A stretch of 64,000 bases of DNA from the NCBI GenBank assembly GCA_947561715.1, contig OX387201.1, forward strand, positions 17,684,001 through 17,748,000. The letters are read 5' to 3'. This stretch comes from Ascidia mentula. Taxonomy: Eukaryota > Chordata > Ascidiacea > Phlebobranchia > Ascidiidae. Positions 12,101 through 22,625 of this stretch are shown here, one piece after another; position 1 is the first letter of the stretch, and each line of letters opens with the position of its first letter. The notes beneath the pieces are model-generated. The model did no database searches and was not told the origin of the DNA. It saw only the letters and a list, made by a program, of their open reading frames with translations. The position numbers were made by a program, and so were the translations under genes.

Positions 12101-14070
12101 TGAGAGAGAGTTTGACCCCGTTCAAAGAAAAATACCTTGAGATGTTTGAACTTAATCAGGTAATTACAGCAAAATGGTTTAGGTTTTTTATTACACTGTT
12201 TCAACTCATAAGGTCTCATCAGTGCTGCCATGGCAAGATTGTCCACACCACGTTGCACTGATAAGACTTGATAGGTTGAAACAATGGCCATCTGTATGCA
12301 GCTCACAAAATTCATATTATTGATCCCCATGCTCATTTATTTTATATGCACAAAAGCCATAATATTCAATGAGAGCTGCAGACAGGTGTACACACTGTTT
12401 CGACCTGTAAGATCTCATCAGTGCATCTGGTGACTGTGGCACAAGGCTACATTTGTTTGGCCATATTGCGCCCAACGTGGTTTGTCTACGTTGATTGGTA
12501 ACTAGTTTGGTACCCAACATATTGACAATTGACTAAAAGGTACCACAAAGTGGAAATCTGTGTGCCTGCAAGTCTACCAGCTAGCCCTGAGCCCGGCGGG
12601 CCACACGGACTAACCTTGTGGACCATAGTTTAGTGACCCCTGGCGTAGAGTTACTTGCCCTTAGTTAACCTTTTCCTTTAGTTATCATGGATCTGCAACA
12701 TTAACTAGAGGATGTTGTGTCAATATCTGGGTTTTGATGCAGATCTGCATCTTGTGTCTCTCTTGATTCCAGTGTGAACACACCAGCTATGATAAATTAT
12801 CATTGAACATTTTACTTGATCTGTTACTCTATTTGTAGGAACTTAAAGCAGCAGAAGCCAGGTTAAAGGTATTGGAGGACCAAAAGCTTGCTTCTAAGAA
12901 GGTAGAAAAATGTTTACTGTGAAAAAGAATTTTGCGGTCGGTTTTACTTTGTGTATTCAGTGCTTATTTTAACACACTTAGTTGATGTATTGGAATACCA
13001 ACAATTTTGTAATGTGTTGCGAGATCTATGATTGGAAAACAAACATGTGATGCAACTTTATGTTGAAAGAAATGCTTTTGTCAATGCAGTAATTCTGCAC
13101 ACAACTGACAACCATTAAGTTAGATTATGATCAGTTTAACGAATCCATTACTTTAGGCTGTGGATTGTTTTGTTCCTCCGAGCGAACTGACGTTTTCCAT
13201 GGACAAAATTATTGACAACGGAAACTTCAGGCTTGTTAAGAAGGCGTGGAATGACATGCATGGAAATGTAACAGTGCAGTACATTAACATAGAGGACGGA
13301 ATATCGACCGAACAGCAGATGGAAACGTAAGTTTGTAAATATATTGACACGGTTTGGGATTTTAGTCTCAGTAATTGAGCTGGTACGTTTGTTGCAGGTT
13401 GACGGAGGGCGTCTCACTATCCCGGTTGGCTAATCACGATCACGTGATCCGCGTACTCGGTCACACTCGCCAGGGAAACGAGTTCGGAGTTTTGTTCGAG
13501 TACGTGGACGGTATGGACATCCTCCCCTTCCTCCAATACACCAGAAAGAAGGATTTCTGGCTCCCTCCCCTGGCCAACCTCCGACTCTGTGCCGATATCG
13601 CATCTGCCATTCACTTCCTCCACTCCGATCCAATCTTTAGAGTCGGTGACATCACGATTGATGACGTAATGATCACGTGTAGCCTTCGTGCCAAAGTGAC
13701 GGGGTTTAAGATTGGTAAATTTATGGAAGGCAACGAAAGTCGTGGGAATGGTGCCGCGTCCCTTGCAAAGATAATCGCATCTATAATCCTCCGGGAGAAG
13801 TGGAGTGGTGATGAGGATTGGGATCGGATTGCGGAGGAGAGCATGGCGTGCGCAGAGACCCAGGAAGAGCGGAAATTATGTTGGGCACTGGAGGATGAAA
13901 TCCGACTCTGTCAAGGGGAAAGTCCCTCGGTCGCTGAAACACGAAAACGTCTCCTCATGCGCTTGGAATCCTCTGATGACGGAGGTTTTACTTCTTCGGA
14001 TGAGCGCACAACTAAGCTCTTAGAATACCTCCTGGATGCCATGAGAGAGCTCGACTTTTTAAACAATTGA
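6130..14070 (+). CDS. GB1/RHD3-like pseudo-GTPase fused to pseudokinase, copy A
   Basis: Twenty coding exons joined in phase: 6130-6317, 6554-6690, 7185-7334, 7566-7622, 7766-7931, 8522-8712, 8993-9064, 9242-9442, 9526-9591, 9771-9827, 10409-10468, 10572-10676, 10773-10883, 10969-11025, 11237-11416, 11572-11646, 11986-12159, 12839-12901, 13157-13326, 13398-14070. The first begins with two bases of a split codon, so a start exon upstream is missing. The N-terminal part follows atlastin/GBP order, but the P-loop reads GFFGTDEMSKK and the G3 DxxG is absent. A helical, probably coiled-coil region follows. The C-terminal kinase fold has VTVQ for VAIK, GDITIDD at the catalytic loop and GFKIG for DFG, so it should be catalytically dead. 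Exon 6554-6690 is 1 nt shorter than in copy B and reaches TAG at 6674. A weak GT donor after CCATTT could bypass this. The 3' end lacks 14 nt and stops early relative to copy B. Function unknown. Confidence 0.72.
7975..8330. mobile_element. Retrozyme-like foldback relic in intron of GB1-pseudokinase A
   Basis: This intron segment has inverted ends (AGCTGCAGACAGGGTGT on the left, its complement on the right) and belongs to the same family as the element at 32,720-33,344. The right end, 8267-8318, keeps hammerhead parts: stem I AGCTGCA/TGCAGCT, the core CTGATGA, GAAA and the CTGTC cleavage arm. Stem II is reduced to GACCTC, so self-cleavage is unlikely. The left end is a partial inverted copy lacking the CTGATGA core. 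The matching insertion in unit 2 is at 39,720-40,090, so it predates the 32-kb duplication. Confidence 0.7.
12190..12590. mobile_element. Degenerate retrozyme-like copies in intron of GB1-pseudokinase A
   Basis: Two neighbouring decayed copies of the hammerhead-bearing family are visible. The first (about 12,195-12,310) has mutated hammerhead-like ends in both orientations (TCTCATCAG on the left, CACTGATAAG on the right). The second (about 12,370-12,590) starts with a better-preserved minus-strand hammerhead and keeps the body sequence GGTACCACAAAGTGGAAA, but lacks the right end. The equivalent intron of copy B carries the same pair at 43,860-44,306. Confidence 0.65.
12374..12427 (-). ncRNA. 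Type I hammerhead ribozyme, minus strand
   Basis: Read on the minus strand: stem I 5' side ending ATGCA, core CTGATGA, stem II GATCT-TAC-AGGTC (one mismatch), GAAA, stem III ACAG...CTGT with a GTGTAC-rich loop, cleavage base C of GTC, then TGCAGCT. All invariant core positions are present. Stem I pairs over only about five bases, so activity may be weak. Confidence 0.6.
12594..12650. mobile_element. hAT-like terminal relic
   Basis: On the minus strand this reads CAGGGGTCACTAAACTATGG followed by a GGCCCGCCGGG stretch. It resembles the end of a non-autonomous hAT element. No partner terminus or duplication is clear. The matching piece in unit 2 is at 44,550-44,607. Confidence 0.4.
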
Positions 14071-14600
14071 TGACAATGATGTCCTTCCTATTCTTTAACC
14101 TGTGTGTTTTTGTGAGCCAAAAAATGTTGACTTTACTCTGGTACCGTTATTGCTCCACAGATATCACATCCGAAACTGTTTGATTTATTTAGTTGAGATG
14201 TGGGTCATATTCGTGTTTTATAATTTCCAGTGGTTGGGTTTGCCTCCATTATATGTGTTTCCAATATAGCCCACATATGACGTATCCCAGTTGTAATCCA
14301 TTACTGCACTTGGACGACTTTTCAGACCTAAACTCTCTATTGTGTGTTCGGGATTAAATGCGTTGACACTTTATTTTTGTTTGTGGAGTTCTGTTGTTTG
14401 CAGTAAAACTATGTGAGTGTGAAGGATTGTTTGTTTTCACAAAAGTTAACCAATCTTGCTGACGGTATTTATGCAAACATGTTATTAATCACCGACACAA
14501 ACCTCAGTCCCATTTATCAAATTTCAAACCGCTGTGTAGATAACGACTTCTCGGGTTGCACTGAAGGCCGCATCTCTGTATTTCTATGGAAAAGACTTTC
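14071..14600. other. 3' flank of GB1-pseudokinase A
   Basis: No further coding exon is recognisable after the stop. The probable 3' untranslated region and flank match 46,072-46,575 closely. I see no clear polyadenylation signal that I would commit to. Confidence 0.35.
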
Positions 14601-15110
14601 TTAGGTGGGAAATGCCCTTCTCGAACTCTGTCCTGCGTAACAGAGTAAAATTATGTGTAACAATGCAATGGGTCATGCATGGGCGCCAGTGTTTTGGTTA
14701 AATGAGCGCAGATGAACAGGCTGTTGTCAGGGCGATTTTCGGCGTGTTTGGGGCAGTTTTACTATGGTTTTCAGGGTTATTAGTCAGGCAGTAAATTGGT
14801 AGAGGGTGCTGTTGAACATGTAGCTGAAAAACTACCCAAATATTGATGTAGATTTTGTGGAAAAATGAATCACAGAAAGTATGGTCAATTTGTGATTTTC
14901 TGTTAGTCCCGACCCTTGACTAGGAATTCTGGCCAAATTTATAATCGAGATAACTACTTTAACTGCTCCCCGGGGGGCATTTTGACCCTCTGTTGGCCAT
15001 TATTTTGGCCAAAAAAGTGAAGGTTTGTTTTGTGAAAAAATGAATCACAGAAAGTTACCTCCATTTGCGATTAAGTGAAGCCACCAACCCTCCTCTGCAC
15101 AATTCATTAA
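14600..15110 (+). repeat. Dispersed repeat R1, copy in unit 1
   Basis: This is a roughly 0.5-kb block. Landmarks are GGGAAATGCCC, TTTGGGGCAGTTTTAC, GAGGGTGCTGTTGAACATG, two copies of AAAAATGAATCACAGAAAGT and CATTTTGACCCTCTGTTGGC. The same block is at 46,580-47,090 (same strand), at 31,340-31,905 (opposite strand), and more diverged at 30,598-30,900. No protein, terminal repeat or family could be assigned. Confidence 0.6.
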
Positions 15111-15717
15111 GAATTAGATGTCTTGTAACTGTTTTTCGTCGTCGCCTGGTATTGATGGAAATTCACCACGTGTTCAGGCTCCACTGTTTTGTTTTGGTTG
15201 TGGAATTCGGTTGCCCTTTGTCAAATTCGTGCGTTCAATTATCATTACGACATCACAACTGCCTTTTGCAAAGTATTTTATTTTACAAACAAAACCCATG
15301 CATCCATGTATCATTCCTAAAATATTCCTGGTTACATCTGTCAGAATTTGCGCTTGACAGATAACTTGTGTTACTGGGATTGTTTTACATCATAGGAAAA
15401 AACCTAAATCGGTTTAATTTGAAACATATCGAAGTTATCATTTATCGAATTGCTGATGAGACACTTGAAACATAAACATGCACTTAACGCTTTTAATTGG
15501 GAAAAATATCTTGGTTAAATCTTCATCTCAACATTTCCCTAAATGTAAATATAGGCTCGAAAGCTGTTGCAAAAGAAAGCATTATGAATTACGTGGAAAT
15601 GTCTCTTTCTTTTTCCGCTATAAAAATAGTCTGCAAAGCGTTACAATAAAAATATTTACATGCGTTAAGCTCATAGCCTATAGGTAAAGAATCACAGTTG
15701 TTATTTGATGCTTCTAT
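15111..15717. other. Non-coding stretch, nothing recognised
   Basis: Short open frames here match equally short frames in unit 2 but have no splice context or recognisable domain. I regard the stretch as non-coding. Confidence 0.3.
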
Positions 15718-15992
15718 TCAGCAAGTCAGGTATTCATGTCTAATTGATACACGTCCATTCCACGAAATTGGAATCAATCGTAACTTCACAGCTTCAACAG
15801 GTTTCTCGAAAATGTTGGTCACCTTCGTGTCCTGATCAGTGTTGCCATTGAACTCCATAATTACGTCGATACAATGAGTAGCGAAAAAAAGCGAGGCATA
15901 TATATGTATATATAAATACCGCAGCCTTAATATAACAACTTACTACAACTTTTCCGTCACTTCCTGTCACTAGTTTCGAAACTAAAATTGTA
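15718..15992 (-). pseudogene. Discoidin (F5/8 type C) 3' fragment, unit 1
   Basis: On the minus strand two pieces of a discoidin domain are seen: KLVTGSDGKVV followed by a GTAAGT donor, then EFNGNTDQDTKVTNIFEKP...LRLIPISWNG...RHEYLTC and a stop. It duplicates the last two exons of the discoidin gene at 22,626-23,867. The upstream half of the domain is replaced by unrelated sequence. In this copy the acceptor before EFNGN has changed from AAG|GAG to ATGGAG, losing the AG. The unit 2 copy (47,709) keeps it. Probably a dead partial duplicate. Confidence 0.75.
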
Positions 15993-16190
15993 AGCAAATT
16001 GAAAAAAAACGTCGCTAGCGCGCGACCCATATAAAAAAAAAACCTGATCGGATTTCGTGCCCAGGATGTCTTGGGTTCAAATCCCGGTGTGGTCAAAGGA
16101 AAAAAATAATCACGATTTAGTGCTCGTCGGTGTAGAGTTGTCCACATCGTGGGTGACCTCATGATACTAAACTGTATATTTGATCCAGGA
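15993..16190 (+). repeat. Possible tRNA-derived SINE relic
   Basis: GGTTCAAATCC at 16,074-16,084 matches an RNA polymerase III B box and is flanked by GGATGTCTTG and CGGTGTGGTC, as in the 3' half of a tRNA. An A box is not convincing, and short A runs lie on both sides. The same block is in unit 2 at 48,003-48,185. Tentative. Confidence 0.35.
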
Positions 16191-17365
16191 TTTTTCAAAT
16201 CTTTTGCGATGTGGGGCGTGTTTGTTTCATGAACGTTTGCTTGTTCGGCGGACGCTCGACTCGAAAAGATGCCACGAAACATCGAAATATAAAAAGGAAA
16301 ACATAACGCGGTTGGTTATGTGTTGCGAAATTGGAAGTTGTGTTTGTGGGCGTGTGCCGACTGCGGTACGCCGATGCTTTGAGCTTTCCCTGCCCTCACG
16401 TTTGTGTTTAATTAACTGTGTGCTACAACGCACGTGTTCTGTTTTAGTGCGTGGTATACTGTTTTCTTGTGACCTTTTTCAAATTAACTTGTTTTCATAT
16501 ATTATTTTTGCAATGGTTAAAATGCGTTGCGTGTGAGTTTCGATTGTTACTTTTCAGGTGACAATTTTATGATAACCTTCAATCAAGAGAGGCTGACTGC
16601 GGTACATTTATGGTGCGACATTTATTAATCCTGTATCATGCTGATAATTTTAACTTGTAAAGTGTGATTGCTTTGTGGATTTCCGTTGAACCTCAGAGCT
16701 TCAACGACCACTAGCTGACGCTACAGAGAGTTGGTAAGAAAGGTTGCATGATCTTAGGCGATCAGCAAATAAATCACGGAACACTTATTCCGTAATACTT
16801 GCGGCCAAAGCTCCCAAAACCATTTAATGGGTGATATAGTATTTTTTTACCACTTACTTAATTAAACCGAGGTTATCCCTGATGTTGAATAGAGTGAACT
16901 TAATCAGCAAAATTTCACAAACAAATATATTTGACGAAACGTAAAAGTGTAAAAAAGCATTGATGAACCTAAAACATTGCAAAACGCACAAATGAAGTGA
17001 TTGGCAAGAATGTTTTTCCCAGATAGAAACATTTTTTTCTGTTTGCTTCAAATTAGGAACAAAATCTCCCTGTATGAAAGTTCATCACAACAGGGTTTGA
17101 AAACAAATTCGAAACAAGATCAAAATCCATTTTCTGGAAACCAGAACTGGTTTCTGTAACACCCACGAATTTTGATATTTACACATTTCAGTCGCGCATC
17201 AAACTTATTCGATTTTGGACCAAATCTTGTCCGCATTCTCTGACTGTGGTAATACGTTCGAATAATATTAACCCCAAACTTCCTGAAACAATTCTAGATA
17301 AATTGGTGCAGTATTCAGCAATTCTTGCCCATTGAAGAAATTGTAATACAATTTATTATTGATCT
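16191..17365. other. Non-coding stretch, nothing recognised
   Basis: This stretch is closely matched by 48,186-49,348 in unit 2. No domain, splice-supported exon or repeat structure was recognised. Confidence 0.3.
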
Positions 17366-19589
17366 CTAAAAAGGGTCTTCCAGGCATTCGTCGGCACAGT
17401 CGACCATTCCAAGTTCTGCTGAGCTTTCATTACTGGTTTTAATGATTCTATCCAAACCAGCCGAGGTGGAAGGTCCTAATTCCACCTTATCTTCCCACGT
17501 GGGATTCCAACCGTCGTTATTGGGTGTTTTGGGCGTTGGAGGTTCGGTGGGAACCAGGTAGCTGCTAAAATACAGAGGGTGGAATTATGAGAAGGGCGCA
17601 CTGAGAGTATATCAGCCCCATATCGGTAGTTTTAAGTTATAATGTAAAATGTAATTTAATTCTTATGCACGTTGTAGGGAAAGCAACTGTGATGATGTAG
17701 CACTTTCTATGTATTTTGACCATGAAAAACCCACCGTTTGTGAAACCGTTGTTACTTATTATTCGGTTATAAATCGTAAAAAATTGATGAGGGCAAAAGA
17801 AGTGTCAAATTCCTAACAAACGATTTAGTCGCTTTGGGGTTAATTGGATGATATGACGATAAATGTAAGACCAGTGCCCTGCATATATTGGTGTCAGGTG
17901 AAACCTAGTTAAAAAATCATCTAATATTCTTGTTTAGGATTCACGAACGACAGTCCTGACAACAACATATGGGTCGACAAATGGGAAACGGAGAGAATTC
18001 CTAGATTCGTTCCTGTCTGACGTGGTACAGCGCAGAGACAATAAAACACTGTGTCATACAACTGAAACTAGTGACGTCAATTGATACCGCGATCTGTTGC
18101 TGAACAAGATCGATAATTTCTCCCAAACCCGAACGCATTCTGCTTCGACAACAAACGTAAGCGGTTGGAAGCAAATAATTCGTGAAAGGTCTCATCTGTT
18201 AAAGTACACGTGTCGTAGCGATGAGTAGACATAACCGACCTGTTACATTGAATTTCCCGGAACGTGTAGGTATCGAGGGCGTCTTTTTCATACAGTTCCC
18301 TGTGTGAGCACATGTGTAGAATCTCCCAAACTGTCAGAGAGCCGGTAATCTGCCATGGGAAAATATGTTAATCTGGTTTGTGGATTGAACTGAGCGTTGT
18401 TGCTACCATGCAACTAATAATCACATAAACCATTAATACTCATTTGTTTATTTTAAATTTCGTGTTATTAGAAACATGTGAGCACCTTTGTCATTCTTTG
18501 ACAAATAATATGAACAAGTAGTGCCCAACCCTGCCGATCGTCAGGTTTAAATAGGATTTTCACGGTGCATTACCACGTATAAACGATCATCGGCCTGACT
18601 TGTGTACGTTAAAATGCCACCCACTTCGAAAAAGCTCAGAAGTGTAAAATCTGTTTACGCCCTGAACTGTGGTTTTTCAGCTTTTTTAGTCGTGATTAAC
18701 CTTCCTTTTCGTAAAATTAACGGTTGTGTTCGTTGACAACATTTTTACTCCTCTTTCCTCAAGAAGCTATGGCGCAACATTACTTAGCGATGTTTTTCAA
18801 TAGTTTCCGCCAAACTTACTTAGCGAGAACTCCCTAACGTTCATAAGCGCATATGTTATGTAATTGGGAGATACGAGTTGTGTTGTTAAACTTACGAAGT
18901 TAATGCAGGTGAGCATCCACAAATAACATGTTTTCTCCTCGCTCTCCTTCAGATAACACGATATTGTAGCGTCGTAACATCGGACTGTCTTGGGTATGTG
19001 CATTCTGTAGGTCGCGATAATGGCGACAAAAGCTACGACCTCCAGCAGCAACCTGTGTAAACCAGAAACTTATTCGGACACACACTTAGTGGTAAGAGAG
19101 ATTTTTAGATGGACATTGCACAAAAACACATAAAGGAGATGTTTAAGGTTTTTAGGTAAAATATCCCAAAAAGGTCCTGAAAAAGGCTTTTGTTGTATTA
19201 TGTGTTTTTAGTTTATCATTTGAATAAGATTTTCTAAAGCTTTGCGAGCAACTTTGGCCGAATTTAATGTAGAAATATTGATCACTGTTCACTATTTCAG
19301 CGTTGAATTGCCGAGACAGTTGCATTCCTTATATCCACTATGTAAATAGTTATGTATTGAATAAGTGATAAAAACATATCTTCCCCGTATATACCTCATC
19401 GCAGCACGAATGAAGGCAGATATGAAAGTTGTAAGACAGGGCCACTTGCATCCTTCCAACGGACAGCTAACGAAGTCTTGTCCAACTTCAAAGGGCGTCC
19501 ACGGTAACATCAGTATCCACGGTATCGCAGCTGTTAACAGGGTCAGTGCCCACGCAAGCAATGGTGAGAAAGCACCGTTGTACGCCACA
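17366..19589 (-). CDS. Connexin-like gap-junction protein, copy A (divergent)
   Basis: Four minus-strand exons fit in phase: 19589-19395, 19052-18896, 18349-18240 and 17564-17366 (stop TAG). Exon 1 has a hydrophobic helix followed by GQDFVSCPLEGCKWPC, resembling connexin TM1 plus extracellular loop 1 (DFVC...GCKNVC). Exon 2 is a second helix, then VRCYDATISCYLKESEEKT, resembling loop 2 (DCFVSRPTEKT). Exon 3 begins ITGSLTVWEILHMCSH, like TM4. Exon 4 is a Pro/Ser-rich acidic tail ending ECLEDPF. The donor of exon 3 (AACAG|GTCGGT) is a phase-based choice. Oddities: the Cys spacing is C-x4-C-x3-C in loop 1, loop 2 shows only two of the usual three cysteines, and no exon for TM2 and the cytoplasmic loop was found between 19,395 and 19,052. 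The start exon is also not found. It may be a degenerate paralog. Confidence 0.52.
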
Positions 19590-20289
19590 CTGAAATGTTA
19601 AACGCGCGTTAAACAAATATTCGATCATGTTTTGTCTTATGTCGAATAGAAATAAAAAAACTAATGTCCAGATCTTCAAACCAGTTTAAACCAGAGAAGA
19701 AGCAAGAACTGACTACCACGCCAATACCTTTTTGATGTTTTTTGTTTCTTTTAAATTTATCTTATCTGATTATGTGGATTTTTTGGTCAATCCTGCAACT
19801 GCATCTCATCATTATTTAAACAATGTTTACTTTAGGCAAGTTTCTCTTATCTCATTCGTGTCGTTGGATGGATTCGGCTTGTAAGATCCTAGATCCAGAT
19901 GCCTAAGAAAAAACATTTTACAGATCACTAAAAGCATGAAAATTTGTTTTCGGGTAATTGTTTGACCTTGGACAGAAGACCGACATCATGCAAGAATGCA
20001 CAATATTATAGCGCGGATCGAAAGGAACTGAATTCCTAAACCAAAACTTTTGTCTGTGTAATTTAGGGGATTTATCCAGTCCTTTCTTCTATAAGATGTT
20101 AAAGGTTGCTGTATGGGGATTTGTGGGACCGAATTCATGCCTATTAATTTATGTAGTAATAATATTACAACAAAACCACATTTCGTACATCTTTAGAAAA
20201 TTATAATTTGCTCTTCTAGTGTTATACTGTTATGTGTGGTGTCACTCTGTAATCAACGCACGGTCGTCCGAGCAACATTGACGTGCTGT
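19590..20289. other. Non-coding stretch, nothing recognised
   Basis: The N-terminal exon of the connexin-like gene should lie here or further right, but I cannot identify it. No repeat structure seen. Confidence 0.3.
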
Positions 20290-20900
20290 TTTCATGTCAG
20301 CTAGCCAAAGTACAACACCACATCCAAGCGCCACGTCCTTCGAACAGTTTCAGTCACGTCAACATTGACAAAGTTGGACATTACCACAATGCCAAGATCC
20401 ACACCAATCACCTGTGCCAGGGTTTTTGTTTGTCATTGGATATCCTGCTTGGGTATTCCAGCCAACATGTCTTCAGATAGTAGACCGCACTTCGGAATTA
20501 TCGGCTACCATCAATTAACTTTTGGGACCCATCCTATCACCCACAAGCCAATGGACTTGTAGATAGCTTGCTTCGTTACTTCAAAATGCAAGCTACGTTG
20601 AGCACTGTTGGAAATACGCACTACCTCAAAAGAACATTTGCATCTTTCTTTAACTGAGATGATTTATGCTACAACATTGGTGATGCCTGGACAGTTCATT
20701 TCCCCACTTGATAACGAGCCCACAACGCTTTTGCCAGCAATAAGAAAAAAAAATTGTGAATTGTTTCTTTCAAGTGCCTGTGCTTTGTTGGTAGACTTTT
20801 CAGTATCACTCACATGGCTTTTTGGCGGCATTCGGTTCTTTACACGCACAATAAACGTTCTCAACCTCCTTGTTCTTTAAGTGTAGGAGCGTGGGTATAT
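20290..20900 (+). mobile_element. Ty3/gypsy LTR-retrotransposon fossil (integrase piece)
   Basis: Short blocks resemble the integrase core and downstream region of a Ty3/gypsy element: FVCHWISCLGIP with a following SSDSRPHFG-like segment, and a YATTLVMPGQF block typical of the sequence after the integrase core. It is an old, incomplete copy with several breaks and no terminal repeats seen. It lies in a 2.3-kb stretch of unit 1 that is absent from unit 2. Confidence 0.6.
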
Positions 20901-22625
20901 CCTGACATGATGACAGCTGAATATTCGATGACTGAAAAACTGCCCAGCAACCAGTATACATGGTCATCAAGGGGCCCATGGTAAGAAATAAAACAATTGT
21001 TTTTTTGTTGTAAGTTACCTTGTGTTATTATTCCAAATGTTATTGAATCACATTTTAGTCTGAATGGAGCACTTATCATGTCCATATTAGCACCAGGTGG
21101 CGCCATCACCTCTGTTCCAAATTGGACTTTACACGGGAGTCAGCTAACGAATGGAAACGCAATGTCTTCATCAAATGCGTGTGGTGCAATTGCAATTATT
21201 TTATCAGGTAGAGTTTCATCTGGTTTGGACAGAAACTTATAAATATTGGTAAAGAATTAGTCAAAATATTTGTGTATTTGTTGCAATTCAACTTTTTTCT
21301 CAAGTAGATTTAATGAAAGTGGAAATAGCTCAGCACCTAATATTCTGAAAATGTTTCTGAAAAATGCTAAACAAACGCAACCGCATTAAATTTTTGGACA
21401 AAATCAATGCAAAAACCAGCCAACACTTTAACGTTCAGCGAATAAGCGCGTTAAACCTAAAACCAACCATTGTTTCCAAATTGGAGCGTTGTTACCGAAC
21501 ACGTGGCATTGTTACGAAACAAGTACTATTTTTCTTTCTCATGCGTTAGATACCAAATACGACATTTTTGCTATTCGACACGCACGACAATTTTTCTCAA
21601 GATGTTCGACACGCAGAAAAAATCGACGCCCTGGTTGTGCATAGATGTGCTGTTTGTGTTCTTTTTAACCTACTGCTTTCTTATATTTCTTGTGTTTAGG
21701 AGGCAGTTAACTATCGGAAATTAACTGTATTAATTTGTATGCGTGTATAAAGACACTCAAGGCTTGCCTACGTCACAGTTCGGTAAGTTTTGTTGGTTAG
21801 TTTGTGTGGCTCTGTACGTCGTGTCATGTTTGAATTTTTGTTGCAGAAATTTTTTTTTCGTGACGCACGTATTTTGACTGGACAAAAAACTCCATTTACA
21901 AGCGCTGGCAGTTGGCAAGCGCTGCCCACGTGTGCTGCGTAAAAGTAATCTCATTTCAAAATGTGTAACAACGGTTGCTTTCTCACGTGATTTGATCTCG
22001 TTACGAGTTTCTACGCAACAGCTGTGTTTTTATGTGATTTTATTGGCCAGCTTAAATGTGTCGCCTTAGAGAAGTCCTTTATTGTTTTGTGTAAGAGTGC
22101 GTCTTTTGTTAACTGTTCGCTGACCGTTAGTCCTTGGATCGTCCTTCTTTCCACAACACTTCGATCGCTTTGTTTCTCTCCGGTTTAAATAACGGAACAT
22201 TCCGTGTGCGTTTAGGCGGGGCAGGGTAGCAAAGCTGTACTGTGCTCACCTCAGTTCTTTTGGTTTTGTGATTCTGTTTTGTTCAGTTCTGTCTGAGCGT
22301 CTTTAATTCACTAAGTTTCGCATTGGAATTCTTGTGTGTGTGTGAAAAATGTATTCAAAACCGATCTTAATACAATAAATGTTGGTGTGGTGTTTGCATC
22401 AGGTTTGCAATTAAAGTCAGATTAGGAAAACAGAACAATTAGAATCTTATGTCAAATGCGTTATTCAAAAAGATCACAAATAATGTTGTTAAGATCCAGC
22501 TTGAGGCTCATATTTGGGATTACGGCATCAACATTTGGCATATAGGTCGCAACAAGGATAATAACAAATATTTACAACATTAGACCCAGATGGATAATGA
22601 ATCGGTCGTTATTTATTGCTTGTAT
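20901..22625. other. Non-coding stretch shared in part with unit 2
   Basis: Positions 21,364-21,950 match 51,548-52,130 closely. The rest has no clear partner in unit 2. No protein domain or RNA gene was recognised. Confidence 0.3.

Noticed and set aside
13417-13844. Antisense open frames opposite the pseudokinase exon, repeated in unit 2
   Set aside because: They mirror a long conserved coding exon on the other strand and have no splice context or domain of their own.
15836-16282. 148-residue minus-strand open frame, also in unit 2
   Set aside because: It runs through intron, SINE-like sequence and discoidin pieces in mixed frames. Only the discoidin blocks are meaningful.
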